Under the pieces are notes generated by a model. The model searched no databases. It was not told the origin of the DNA and worked only from the letters and a program-made list of their open reading frames with translations. Below, one piece after another: positions 7,842 through 15,433 of a DNA stretch of 46,402 nt. This stretch comes from an uncultured Mediterraneibacter sp. GTDB lineage: Bacteria; Bacillota; Clostridia; Lachnospirales; Lachnospiraceae. Location: contig NZ_CAKRDI010000026.1 in the NCBI RefSeq assembly GCF_934309415.1, positions 1 to 46,402 on the forward strand. The letters run 5' to 3'. A program made the translations under genes and the position numbers. Positions within the stretch are counted from its first letter, which is position 1. Each line of letters begins with the position of its first letter.

Positions 7842-8000
7842 AGCGTGTCTGAGAAATTATTCCTGCAATCTACATGCCCCACTTTGCGGTAGATTTTATC
7901 TTCATTCGGTTGACGTAGCCCGCTACGCTGCCCTCATTCAGACAAAATCTCCCACAAATTGTGACATATATCTTGCAGAAAGCATTTTTAAGACGCGCTC
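7841..8000. mobile_element. 160-bp palindromic MITE-like element
   Basis: The ends GAGCGTGTCTGAGAAAT (7841-7857) and ATTTTTAAGACGCGCTC (7984-8000) are inverted repeats, 13 of 17 exact. CTAG lies at both junctions and could be a target duplication or extend the repeat. The centre has a short perfect palindrome CGTAGC-CC-GCTACG, and the rest pairs imperfectly across it. There is no credible gene inside. Shorter relatives lie at 24705-24772 and 10589-10606. The sharp ends suggest mobilisation by a transposase encoded elsewhere. Confidence 0.75.
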
Positions 8001-8018
8001 TAGAACATGGTATCAATC

Positions 8019-8079
8019 TAAATAAAAAGAATATGTAATAAACGATGAAAAACTGGAGCCGATCTGACTCCAGTTTTTT
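8019..8079. repeat. 61-bp direct repeat, copy 2, containing a terminator
   Basis: Second copy of the sequence at 6385-6445 with one base different. Its hairpin (AAACTGGAG...CTCCAGTTT with A- and T-runs) separates the Rpn region from the convergent anti-sigma-like gene ending at 8090 and can terminate both strands. Confidence 0.9.
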
Positions 8080-8089
8080 CTGTTAGATT

Positions 8090-9613
8090 CTACTCAACCT
8101 TTACATAACCAGAATAGTTTACAGGCTGACCATCAACATTGTAACCACCGTAATCTTTGAAGAATCCGAGGTAAGCCTGATCAATATGGTCTGAATCTAC
8201 CAGATAGATGGTAGTTACTTCCTGATTTTCGCCCGGGGCAAGTTCTGTCCAGGAGAGTTCTTTGATATTATCAATGTTCTGATAGTTGTTGTAAATTGTG
8301 AACCCATCAGATATAAGGGACTGCCAGGATTCGGATGCTGCAAATGGGAAAGTCAGTTCGGAATAAGTTCCGTCTGTGTTGTCCTGCAAATAGAAAAGCA
8401 TCGGAGTCATTACATCAATTGTTTCGTCTGAGGGGTTTGTGATTTTTGTCTTTGCTACAACAAACTTAGCAGTTGCTGATTCAGTATCTGTACAATCATA
8501 AGAAGTATAACGGTCGTGCTCTTTCAGAGTACCATCAGAATTCAGCCAAGGTGCGAGTTCTGAATCATAATCGACGATAAAATTATCTTTTGCATAGTCA
8601 TCTGTAGAAATAGAATCCAGTACCTGTATATCTTCTACCTGATACTGAACCTTGTCGTCTGCAGGTACATCTTCCTTATTATTTTCCAATTCTTTTACAA
8701 GACGATCGCAGGAAACGTTTTCTTTAGTTTTGTAGATATTGGAATCGTTAAGTACAGAAGTCGCAGCCGCGGCATCAAAACCTTCCTGAATTTCTTTATT
8801 TGTCTTTGCGATTTCATCGTCTGACATATAAGGTACAGTGCTGTCTAGAACTTCCACTTTGAGTCCCTGGGCAATTTTGATAAATTCGTCCATGGATAAT
8901 GTAGAACTGGCTGCATGAAGCTCGATCATATAGCCGTCATCTTCATTGTAGAGAATTAGAGTTTTGTTTCTTTCATCACTGTCTTCGTAAATACTTTTAC
9001 TTTCGTAGATATCAGCAGAAACTCCGTTAATATCAATGGTATCTACTTTGTCAGAAGATTTTAATACTGGTTCAGAAAGATCATCGATTGATCCGGCTGC
9101 GTAGATCTCAGCGGCATTATAAGGCAGAAGAGTGAGGGTGCTGCCGTCTGTTTCATTATAATATTTTCCTCCATACGGGCTACCACTGTCTTCATCCTGA
9201 TAAACATATCCATCCGGCACGTAAGAAAGTGTAGCTTTAATTTCATGAGCTTCTTTTGTGCTTGTATCTACAGTAGAATTGTAGGATACAAGACCGTCTT
9301 TCTCGGATTTCTGTACATTCAGAACTTTATAAGCTGCAAAGGCTGTGACAGACAGTCCGGCAACAAGTGCGGCAGCAGCGGCAACAGTTGCCCATGCTTT
9401 GTGTTTCTTTCTGAATTTAACAGTTGTTTTCTGTGTTGCACTTGAAGTGTTCGATTTATTTGTTGAATTCTTTGATTTTGAATTCGGGTTCTTCGCTGTC
9501 TTAAGTCCAAGGCTGGCATAAGTATCCTGAATACGCTGGTCGACAGACTCAGGAATCTGTGTATCGTTTTTTAAGATTTCTTCCATTTCATTCTGTGAGA
9601 ATTTTTTCTTCAT
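8090..9613 (-). CDS. Membrane-anchored anti-sigma-like protein (DUF4179/DUF4367-like layout)
   Basis: A 507-residue protein made directly downstream of an ECF sigma factor, the usual place for its anti-sigma partner. Residues 1-45 (MKKKFSQNEMEEILKN, ESVDQRIQDTYASLG) are a short cytoplasmic domain likely to bind sigma. A basic segment and one membrane helix follow (AWATVAAAAALVAGLSVTAF). The remaining 400 or so residues are an acidic extracellular region rich in Asp, Ser, Thr and Tyr, with no catalytic motif seen. The ATG at 9613 was chosen over an upstream in-frame ATG because AAAGGAG lies 9 bases before it. The fold resembles Clostridia proteins annotated DUF4179 or DUF4367, but the match was not checked. 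What the outer domain senses is unknown. Confidence 0.75.
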   Translation of the reverse strand: MKKKFSQNEMEEILKNDTQIPESVDQRIQDTYASLGLKTAKNPNSKSKNSTNKSNTSSATQKTTVKFRKKHKAWATVAAAAALVAGLSVTAFAAYKVLNVQKSEKDGLVSYNSTVDTSTKEAHEIKATLSYVPDGYVYQDEDSGSPYGGKYYNETDGSTLTLLPYNAAEIYAAGSIDDLSEPVLKSSDKVDTIDINGVSADIYESKSIYEDSDERNKTLILYNEDDGYMIELHAASSTLSMDEFIKIAQGLKVEVLDSTVPYMSDDEIAKTNKEIQEGFDAAAATSVLNDSNIYKTKENVSCDRLVKELENNKEDVPADDKVQYQVEDIQVLDSISTDDYAKDNFIVDYDSELAPWLNSDGTLKEHDRYTSYDCTDTESATAKFVVAKTKITNPSDETIDVMTPMLFYLQDNTDGTYSELTFPFAASESWQSLISDGFTIYNNYQNIDNIKELSWTELAPGENQEVTTIYLVDSDHIDQAYLGFFKDYGGYNVDGQPVNYSGYVKVE

Positions 9614-9717
9614 AAATGTTACTCCTTTCGAATCGGAATCTATACTTGTTTTCTTTCTGTTTACAAAAATCAATTTTAAAGTTGTTTTAACTGTTTCGTG
9701 TATATCAGTTCAATAGT

Positions 9718-10266
9718 TTAATTGGTGCCTACATTTTCGGCAGCTTCATAAGCAGCCCGGAATTTTTGCCGGCCTCTGGAAAGTCTTGTCTTTATGGTAT
9801 TTTCTTCAAGGTCCAGAAGCTGGGAAATCTCTGAAATCTTAAATCCTTCTCCGTAATATAAAAGAAGAATGGTTCGGTATTTTTCATCCAGTGACTGCAT
9901 CAGCTCGTCAAATTCGCACTGGGTGAGTTCTAAGCAGGCGGCTCCTTCTTCCGAGAAGAATTCAACCGGGTGTTCTTGTTTGTTCTTTCTGATAATGTCG
10001 AGGCATTTATTGATCAGGATTCGGATTAGCCACGTACGGAAATATTCGGCTTTGTCCAGATATCCGATGGAACGGTAGCTGGATTCGATGGTGTCCTGAA
10101 TCGCATCGGCGATATCCTCTTCATTTGAGAAATAACTTCGTGCTATTTTATATAGGGTTTGTTTATTCCTTTCAATCAGTTCGATGAATGCAGCTCCGTC
10201 GCCCTGCTGTGCTTTTCTTACAAGGAAATTCAAAGAAGTTTCCTCCCTTCGGTATTGAATATTCAT
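9718..10266 (-). CDS. ECF-type RNA polymerase sigma factor
   Basis: A 182-residue sigma-70-family factor with only regions 2 and 4. Region 2 includes FIELIERNKQTLYKIARS, EEDIADAIQDT and YFRTWLIRILINKCLD; region 4 includes LDEKYRTILLLYYGEGFKIS and LDLEENTIKTRLSRGRQKF, a clear helix-turn-helix for the -35 element. It directs RNA polymerase to a small regulon, probably including its own operon. The ribosome site GGAGGG lies 13 bases upstream of the ATG, a long spacing, so translation may be modest. The anti-sigma-like gene begins 104 bases after its stop on the same strand. Confidence 0.95.
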   Translation of the reverse strand: MNIQYRREETSLNFLVRKAQQGDGAAFIELIERNKQTLYKIARSYFSNEEDIADAIQDTIESSYRSIGYLDKAEYFRTWLIRILINKCLDIIRKNKQEHPVEFFSEEGAACLELTQCEFDELMQSLDEKYRTILLLYYGEGFKISEISQLLDLEENTIKTRLSRGRQKFRAAYEAAENVGTN

Positions 10267-10321
10267 ATTTTAAATAATTCCCTCCTTTTTTACAACAGAT
10301 CTGTTTTTGTGTACACTTGTT

Positions 10322-10354
10322 GTTGCTGGTTACAGGTTAACTGTGAGTAGTAAC
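10322..10354 (+). repeat. Degenerate solo hairpin C
   Basis: GTTGCTGGTTACAGG through CTGTGAGTAGTAAC resembles the 33-base hairpin C but has lost several pairs in the arms. It is the most decayed of the solo copies. It sits in the 419-base gap upstream of the sigma gene, which also holds a short dyad GTGTCAG...CTGACAC (near 10377-10404). Confidence 0.6.
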
Positions 10355-10588
10355 TGTATTTAGCTCTATTACTGCGTGTCAGTTCTTTGGTGAACTCTGA
10401 CACGGAGGATGTTTTGTAAACAGTGATTTGTTCTTTTGTGTTTGCTGTTTACACTTATTAGACAGGAGAAAGATGCAAAAAGTTTCATTGGGATGCAAAA
10501 AAATTACAAAAATTTGAAAAATTATTTTTCGATGGAAAAATTTGTGGTTCTGTGATACAAAAAAGATACAAGTGAATTTTATACTTTA

Positions 10589-10606
10589 GAGTGTGTCTTA
10601 AAAATG
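10589..10606 (+). repeat. Solo end of the palindromic MITE-like element
   Basis: GAGTGTGTCTTAAAAAT matches the terminal inverted repeat of the elements at 7841-8000 and 24705-24772. Only one end is present. It lies about 80 bases before the response regulator start. Confidence 0.6.
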
Positions 10607-10685
10607 CTTTACATGAATTACTGTTGGTGGCATGACAGAGTATGAACTATTTTTGAGATACGAACTGGAATGAGGAGGAGTTTTA

Positions 10686-11345
10686 ATGATAGAGATACTG
10701 ATTGTAGAGGATGAATGGCAGATTGCGGAACTGGTGAGAATCAATCTGCAGAGCGAAGGGTATCATTGTACCTGTGTGTATGATGGAATTGCGGCGGCGG
10801 ATCTTCTGGAAACGAGAAGGTTTGATCTGGTGATTCTGGATATTATGCTTCCGGGAATCAATGGTTATGAACTGCTGGACTATATTCGGCCAATGGAGAT
10901 TCCGGTTATTTTTCTGACGGCGAAGACGCAGGTGAATGATATCGTAAAAGGACTTCGTTCCGGTGCAGAGGATTATGTGTCCAAACCATTTGAAATACCG
11001 GAACTGCTGGCGAGAGTTGAGACGGTGCTCAGAAGATTCCATAAGAATGACAGCAGGCTTGTCAGCGGGGAAGTACAGGTGGATCTTCAGTCGCATACAG
11101 TAACCAGAGAGGGGAAAATGGTCAGTCTGACTTCGAAAGAATATGAGCTGCTTGTATTATTTATCAGAAATAAAAATATTGCATTATTCAGGGACAGAAT
11201 TTACGAGAGTGTGTGGAAGGAGGAGTACAGCGGAAACAGCAGAACAGTAGATCTTCATGTGCAGAGATTGCGGAAAAAGCTTGGATGGGAAGAAAAAATT
11301 CAAGCAGTTTATAAGATTGGATATCGACTGGAGGAAAAGGAATGA
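10686..11345 (+). CDS. OmpR/PhoB-family response regulator
   Basis: A 219-residue two-component regulator. The receiver domain (1-118) has the acidic pocket EDE at 8-10, phospho-acceptor Asp52 in LDIMLPG, Thr78 in FLTAK and Lys100 in VSKPF. The C-terminal winged helix (about 125-219) has LTSKEYELLVLFIRN and SRTVDLHVQRLRKKLG, the DNA-recognition helix of the OmpR class. GGAGGAG lies just before the ATG. Its last four bases overlap the start of the kinase gene, so the two are translationally coupled and are almost surely partners. Confidence 0.97.
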   Translation: MIEILIVEDEWQIAELVRINLQSEGYHCTCVYDGIAAADLLETRRFDLVILDIMLPGINGYELLDYIRPMEIPVIFLTAKTQVNDIVKGLRSGAEDYVSKPFEIPELLARVETVLRRFHKNDSRLVSGEVQVDLQSHTVTREGKMVSLTSKEYELLVLFIRNKNIALFRDRIYESVWKEEYSGNSRTVDLHVQRLRKKLGWEEKIQAVYKIGYRLEEKE

Positions 11346-12820
11346 AATTATTCTGGAAGATATTTTACAGTGTAGTTCTCGTTACAACTGTATTGTTCTG
11401 TATCAGCGGACACATTTTACTGGGAGAATTTTTCAGAACGACGCTGGATGAAGAGATTAATGCGGGAGTGAATCTGAATACGATCTATAATACGTCGATC
11501 AAAACTGCAGTGACAAAAAGCTATGGGGACATGAGCCTTCCATCTTCGTATATAGCCAGAATTGTGGCGGGAGTTCAGATTCAGGCGGTGGATGAGATTA
11601 CTGAGGCAGAAGTGACAGATGCAAAAGGAAATATTGTTTATGAAAAATCATTTACATATACTGAGAAGAAGCGTTCATCTTCCGAAAATGGACAGAAGGA
11701 AATAAAAAGATGGCAGAGGAATCTGTATGAACAGGCGACAGATCAAAGAGCTGCGTATGAAATCCGGGAGGAAGACGGAAACTATTACATTGCGACTGCA
11801 AGTGTTGTAACGATCGGCGATGAAGCTTATTATGTGAATACGATAAAAGATGTGACATCTCTGTTTACGCAGCAAAAAGTTCAGTATCGCATTTTTACGG
11901 TCAGTCTTCTGGTCTTTTTATTTGGAACGATGCTTGTGACAGCAGTTCTGTCCGGGTGGATCACGCATCCGCTTCGGAGACTTACTCAGACAGCACGTAA
12001 GATCGGGGAAGGACAGTATGAACTGCGTGCACAGGAAAATGAGAAAGATGAGATCGGTGAACTGGCAGCAGAATTTAATAATATGACAGAAAAATTAGTG
12101 CAGAACATGCAGGAGCTTCAGGAAGCTGCGATCCGTCAGGAAGATTTTGTAGGAAGCTTTTCGCATGAACTGAAGACACCACTGACTTCTATTATTGGAT
12201 ATTCAGATATGTTGAGATCCCGTCCGGTAACAGAAGAAGAGCGGATGATCTATGCTGATTATATTTACAGACAGGGGAAGAGACTTGAAAATCTGTCGAA
12301 AAAGATGCTGGAACTGATCGTACTTCGAAGAGGTGAATTTCAGATGCGAGAGATTTTCTTAGATGAACTGTTGGATGAAATCTGTGGAGAAATGCAGCCG
12401 GTTCTTGAGAAAAAGAAGATTTTACTGGAAGTATTCTGTGAAAATCTGCATGTAACAGGGGAAGCAGATCTTTTAAAAACTGTGATTCTGAATCTGATCG
12501 ATAACAGTGTGAAAGCAATTGAAGGAAAGAAAGAATCGGATTACAAGGGAAAAATCCGTATCTGTGGAACAGAAAGCCCGGATGAGATTCTTTTGACTGT
12601 AGAAGATAATGGAAAAGGAATTCCGGGAGAAGAGATCCATCGTGTGACGGAAAGTTTCTATATGGTTGATAAGTCGCGGAAACATGAGAATGGAAATGCA
12701 GGACTTGGCCTGTCCATCTGCCAGCGTGTACTGGAACTGCATCATGCAGAGTTGATTCTGGAAAGCCAGGTGGGAGAAGGAACCCGTGCGAAGATATTAT
12801 TCAGGAGGGATGAAGGATGA
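11342..12820 (+). CDS. Membrane sensor histidine kinase
   Basis: A 492-residue kinase with the classical layout: membrane helix 1 (about 7-29), an extracellular sensor domain (30-182), membrane helix 2 (about 183-205), HAMP linker (206-258), a dimerisation domain with phospho-acceptor His275 in SFSHELKTPL, and a catalytic ATP-binding domain with N box LNLIDNSVKA, G1 box VEDNGKGIP and G2 box NAGLGLSICQ. The sensor domain shows no recognised ligand motif. The start ATG overlaps the stop of the response regulator (ATGA), and the stop TGA overlaps the start of the next gene in the same way, so three proteins are made from one message. Confidence 0.97.
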   Translation: MKLFWKIFYSVVLVTTVLFCISGHILLGEFFRTTLDEEINAGVNLNTIYNTSIKTAVTKSYGDMSLPSSYIARIVAGVQIQAVDEITEAEVTDAKGNIVYEKSFTYTEKKRSSSENGQKEIKRWQRNLYEQATDQRAAYEIREEDGNYYIATASVVTIGDEAYYVNTIKDVTSLFTQQKVQYRIFTVSLLVFLFGTMLVTAVLSGWITHPLRRLTQTARKIGEGQYELRAQENEKDEIGELAAEFNNMTEKLVQNMQELQEAAIRQEDFVGSFSHELKTPLTSIIGYSDMLRSRPVTEEERMIYADYIYRQGKRLENLSKKMLELIVLRRGEFQMREIFLDELLDEICGEMQPVLEKKKILLEVFCENLHVTGEADLLKTVILNLIDNSVKAIEGKKESDYKGKIRICGTESPDEILLTVEDNGKGIPGEEIHRVTESFYMVDKSRKHENGNAGLGLSICQRVLELHHAELILESQVGEGTRAKILFRRDEG

Positions 12821-13659
12821 GAAAGAAATGGAAGATCAAAAATATCATCATAGTCCTTGGAATGTTACTGGTAGTCGGAGGGTGTCTGGCTTCTACTACG
12901 GTGATAGCGAAATGGCAGAATAACAGCGTGACGGGAAAAGTGTATACAAAAGAGCTGATATTTCAGCAGGAAAAGAAACTGTCACTGGCAGAAAAACTGG
13001 TCCTTTATTCCAGATACAACTCCATCAGTAATGAAATGGACAAGGACAGCGACGGAAAAGAACTCTGGCAGATTTTAGACCGTAACAGCAATGCAAGTGA
13101 TAAAATCTTTTATGAAGTGAATCTGCTGGCAGAAGCCGGATTGCTTCCGGTTGAAGCGGACCAGATGACACCAGTGATAGAGTCACTGACGGACAGTATC
13201 ACGTATGTTGATCAGGAGGGAAACTATCTGACAGTATGGCAGGTTGAGGTTCGGCTGAATGAACGTTTCCTTCTGATACTTGATCTGGACGTGGATGATT
13301 GGAAGGCTCTTGAGATGTACTGGATGGATCAGGAGCCAGGCGCAGGAGGAGACGAGCTGTCGCAGGCTCAGTTCTACAGAGAGACTTTTTATGAGAAATG
13401 GGGAGAGTATCTTGGAATCAGTGTGGAAGAATCAAAATATTCAGAAAAAACTAAAAATAATCTGGAACTGGCGGCAACAGATCCAGAGGGGGAAATAGTA
13501 TTATACTATGAGGATGAAGAACAAAATGAGATTGAGTATATTATGTCTTATGAGGAAGATTATCTGCGCTTTTCCGTGAGCTCCGTGCGTATGCAGGGAG
13601 AAGACAGTGAAGATACCGGGGAATATGATCTGCCGGCTGAAGAAGACAGCGCTTACTGA
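12817..13659 (+). CDS. Membrane-anchored or secreted protein translationally coupled to the kinase
   Basis: A 280-residue protein of unknown function. Basic residues 1-9 followed by a hydrophobic stretch (IIIVLGMLLVVGGCLAST) form a signal anchor or a lipoprotein signal; LVVGGC is a near-fit to a lipobox. The rest is a soluble acidic domain facing outside, ending in a very acidic tail. No cysteines or catalytic motif stand out. The ATG overlaps the kinase stop codon (ATGA), and GGAGGGATG lies just before it, so equal production with the kinase is likely. It may act as an accessory sensor or effector of that kinase; this is inference from position only. Confidence 0.65.
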   Translation: MRKKWKIKNIIIVLGMLLVVGGCLASTTVIAKWQNNSVTGKVYTKELIFQQEKKLSLAEKLVLYSRYNSISNEMDKDSDGKELWQILDRNSNASDKIFYEVNLLAEAGLLPVEADQMTPVIESLTDSITYVDQEGNYLTVWQVEVRLNERFLLILDLDVDDWKALEMYWMDQEPGAGGDELSQAQFYRETFYEKWGEYLGISVEESKYSEKTKNNLELAATDPEGEIVLYYEDEEQNEIEYIMSYEEDYLRFSVSSVRMQGEDSEDTGEYDLPAEEDSAY

Positions 13660-13707
13660 TTTGCACAGAATGATACAAGTCGGATACAAAACAGAGACAG
13701 AAAAGAT

Positions 13708-13751
13708 ACACCTCTTATGTAGAATGATGTCAGGTTCTACATAGGAGGTGT
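13708..13751 (+). promoter_or_regulatory. Hairpin that buries the ribosome site of the C39-like peptidase
   Basis: ACACCTCTTATGTAGAA (13708-13724) pairs with TTCTACATAGGAGGTGT (13735-13751), 17 bp with one G-T pair and a ten-base loop. The ribosome site AGGAGGTG lies inside the right arm, five bases before the ATG at 13756. No T-run follows, so it is not a terminator. Translation would need the stem opened or only the right arm transcribed. Confidence 0.75.
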
Positions 13752-13755
13752 CTGT

Positions 13756-14811
13756 ATGTCAGTAAATATAATAGAAACAACCGGAATTGCAGGAAACATT
13801 ACTGAGAGAAAAACAGGAGGCTGTGGAAAGAAAAGCGGTTTAAATTGGCGGAATGAGTTACATATTGCAGATCTTGTGAATAGTAATAATCTAAGGTATG
13901 TAAGTGCGAGGAGAGGACAGAACAGAAGCTATTCGGATCACAGAGACTGGAAGAGAAACAGAAGAAAAGTTCTGCGAAGAAGAATCTGTGTGAGCATTTT
14001 GATTCTGGCGTGTATGGCGGCAGCCGGTGCAGGAATGCTTTTTGCAGGAGAGCAGCATGGAGAATTCAGTGAGGTGGACAATTCTATGGAATCAGGGCAG
14101 ACAGCATCAGAAGCAGTGGGAGGATTTTCATTGAGACAGCATAAAGAAAATTCAGGTGCTGCAAAAGAAAAGAACCAGACACAACCGAAGAAGAATGTGC
14201 AGACGGATTATACTCAGAAAGTATCTGCTATTTTACAGAATCCGGAACTTCCGACCGGATGTGAAGCAACGGCAGGAACAATGCTCCTGCAGGCATATGG
14301 CTATGAGGTAGAAAAAACAGAACTGGCAGATCTTCTGGAAAAAGGGGAGCGGGTGCAGGTTGGAGATCAGGTGTATGGACCGGATCCGCAGGAAGCTTTT
14401 ATCGGGGATCCTGCATCTTCTTACGGGTATGGAGCATTTCCGAAAGTGCTGGCAAAAGCGATGGAAAAGGTAATCGCAAAACAGAATGGACAGGAGAAGG
14501 CAGAGGCATTAGAAGGCAAGTCAGAGAGTGAAATTCTGTCTTATATTGATCAGGGAATACCGGTCTGCGTCTGGGCATCTATTGATAACAGGGAGATTGA
14601 GCGGAGAAAAGGATGGTATCTAATCAAAGACGGAATGTATACCGATGCATATTTTTACTGGCCGTCCAATGAACATGTCCTTGTTCTGACAGGATACGAT
14701 GAGAATCAGGTGACAGTCTGTGACCCGCTGAAAGGGGAAACAAAATATGACAGAAAAGCATTCTTCCGACATTATGAGCAAGTGGGAAAATATGCATTAC
14801 TGTTAATTTAG
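13756..14811 (+). CDS. Membrane-anchored C39-like cysteine peptidase (YvpB-like)
   Basis: A 351-residue protein with a basic cytoplasmic tail (1-78), one membrane helix (about 79-97), a Gln/Lys/Glu-rich linker and an extracellular papain-like domain of the C39_2/YvpB group (155-351). Candidate catalytic residues are Cys169 in LPTGCEATAG, His307 in SNEHVLVLTGYD, and the Asp in TVCDPLKGE. There is no ABC transporter domain or propeptide-exporter partner nearby, so the bacteriocin-exporter form of C39 is unlikely; a cell-surface protein-processing role is inferred. It follows the two-component operon by 97 bases and has its own hairpin-masked ribosome site. The C-terminal codons (ALLLI then TAG) read into the left end of a repeat element. 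Confidence 0.8.
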   Translation: MSVNIIETTGIAGNITERKTGGCGKKSGLNWRNELHIADLVNSNNLRYVSARRGQNRSYSDHRDWKRNRRKVLRRRICVSILILACMAAAGAGMLFAGEQHGEFSEVDNSMESGQTASEAVGGFSLRQHKENSGAAKEKNQTQPKKNVQTDYTQKVSAILQNPELPTGCEATAGTMLLQAYGYEVEKTELADLLEKGERVQVGDQVYGPDPQEAFIGDPASSYGYGAFPKVLAKAMEKVIAKQNGQEKAEALEGKSESEILSYIDQGIPVCVWASIDNREIERRKGWYLIKDGMYTDAYFYWPSNEHVLVLTGYDENQVTVCDPLKGETKYDRKAFFRHYEQVGKYALLLI

Positions 14812-14938
14812 TACTAATCATATAGCTGATTGGCAGGGCGGATGCGCATATTGTTTTGAATTGTATCTCGCCTATCGCTGTAAGCGATTTAAAATGGCGA
14901 GATACGTTACTGTTTGCAGCTATGCTGTGAACAGCAAC
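14797..14938 (+). mobile_element. Diverged full-length triple-hairpin element
   Basis: Left end TTACTGTTAATT is decayed. Hairpin A is reduced to CTAATCA...TGATTGG, hairpin B is intact with inner stem ATCGCT-GTA-AGCGAT, and hairpin C has tip CAGC-TAT-GCTG and ends AACAGCAAC. The inner stem of B and the tip of C differ from other copies by paired changes. The first 15 bases lie in the peptidase reading frame. Confidence 0.75.
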
Positions 14939-15052
14939 ACGTGCAGTATAGTAAGAAATATGTATTACAGATACACTCTTTACAGAAAGAAAATCCTGTG
15001 ATACACTGACTGTATTACAAGAACTAGTACACTTAATACGGGGGAAGAGTCA

Positions 15053-15433
15053 TTGATTTCAATTGATTATCAAAGTAAGATCCCATTTTATGAACAGATC
15101 GCAGAACGCTTTAAAACACTGATCTTAAAGGGCGTGCTGAAACCACATACACAGTTGCCGTCTGTGAGATCACTTGCGGTGAATCTGTCGATCAATCCGA
15201 ATACAATCCAGAAAGCTTATACGATGCTGGAACAACAAGGATATATTTATTCTGCACAAGGCCGTGGGAATTTTGTGGCAGAGAGCACAGAACTGATTGA
15301 TGAACAGAAGAATTCAGTGCTTGAGCAGATCGAACAGTTATTCAAGTATGGAAAAGAACTTGGGATTGAGAGAGAGGCTTACACAGGGATGTTAGAAAAG
15401 ATATACAGAGGGATTGCATATGATAGAGATTAA
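15053..15433 (+). CDS. GntR-family (YtrA-type) transcriptional regulator
   Basis: A 126-residue short GntR protein of the YtrA type. The winged helix (8-72) is clear: IPFYEQIAERFKTLIL, LPSVRSLAVNLSINPNTIQK and YTMLEQQGYIYSAQGRGNFV. The C-terminal 50 residues form a helical dimerisation tail in place of a metabolite domain. The start is TTG at 15053, with GGGGGAAG 6 bases upstream. YtrA-type repressors usually sit first in an operon with the ABC transporter they control, as here: the ATPase start at 15420 lies inside the last codons of this gene. Confidence 0.93.
   Translation: MISIDYQSKIPFYEQIAERFKTLILKGVLKPHTQLPSVRSLAVNLSINPNTIQKAYTMLEQQGYIYSAQGRGNFVAESTELIDEQKNSVLEQIEQLFKYGKELGIEREAYTGMLEKIYRGIAYDRD

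Noticed and set aside
10267..10685. A gene between the sigma factor and the response regulator
   Set aside because: No frame with start and ribosome site is seen; the stretch holds decayed repeat pieces and control regions only.
13756..14811. Bacteriocin-processing C39 exporter
   Set aside because: There is no ABC transporter domain and no double-glycine precursor gene nearby; the layout fits a YvpB-like surface peptidase.
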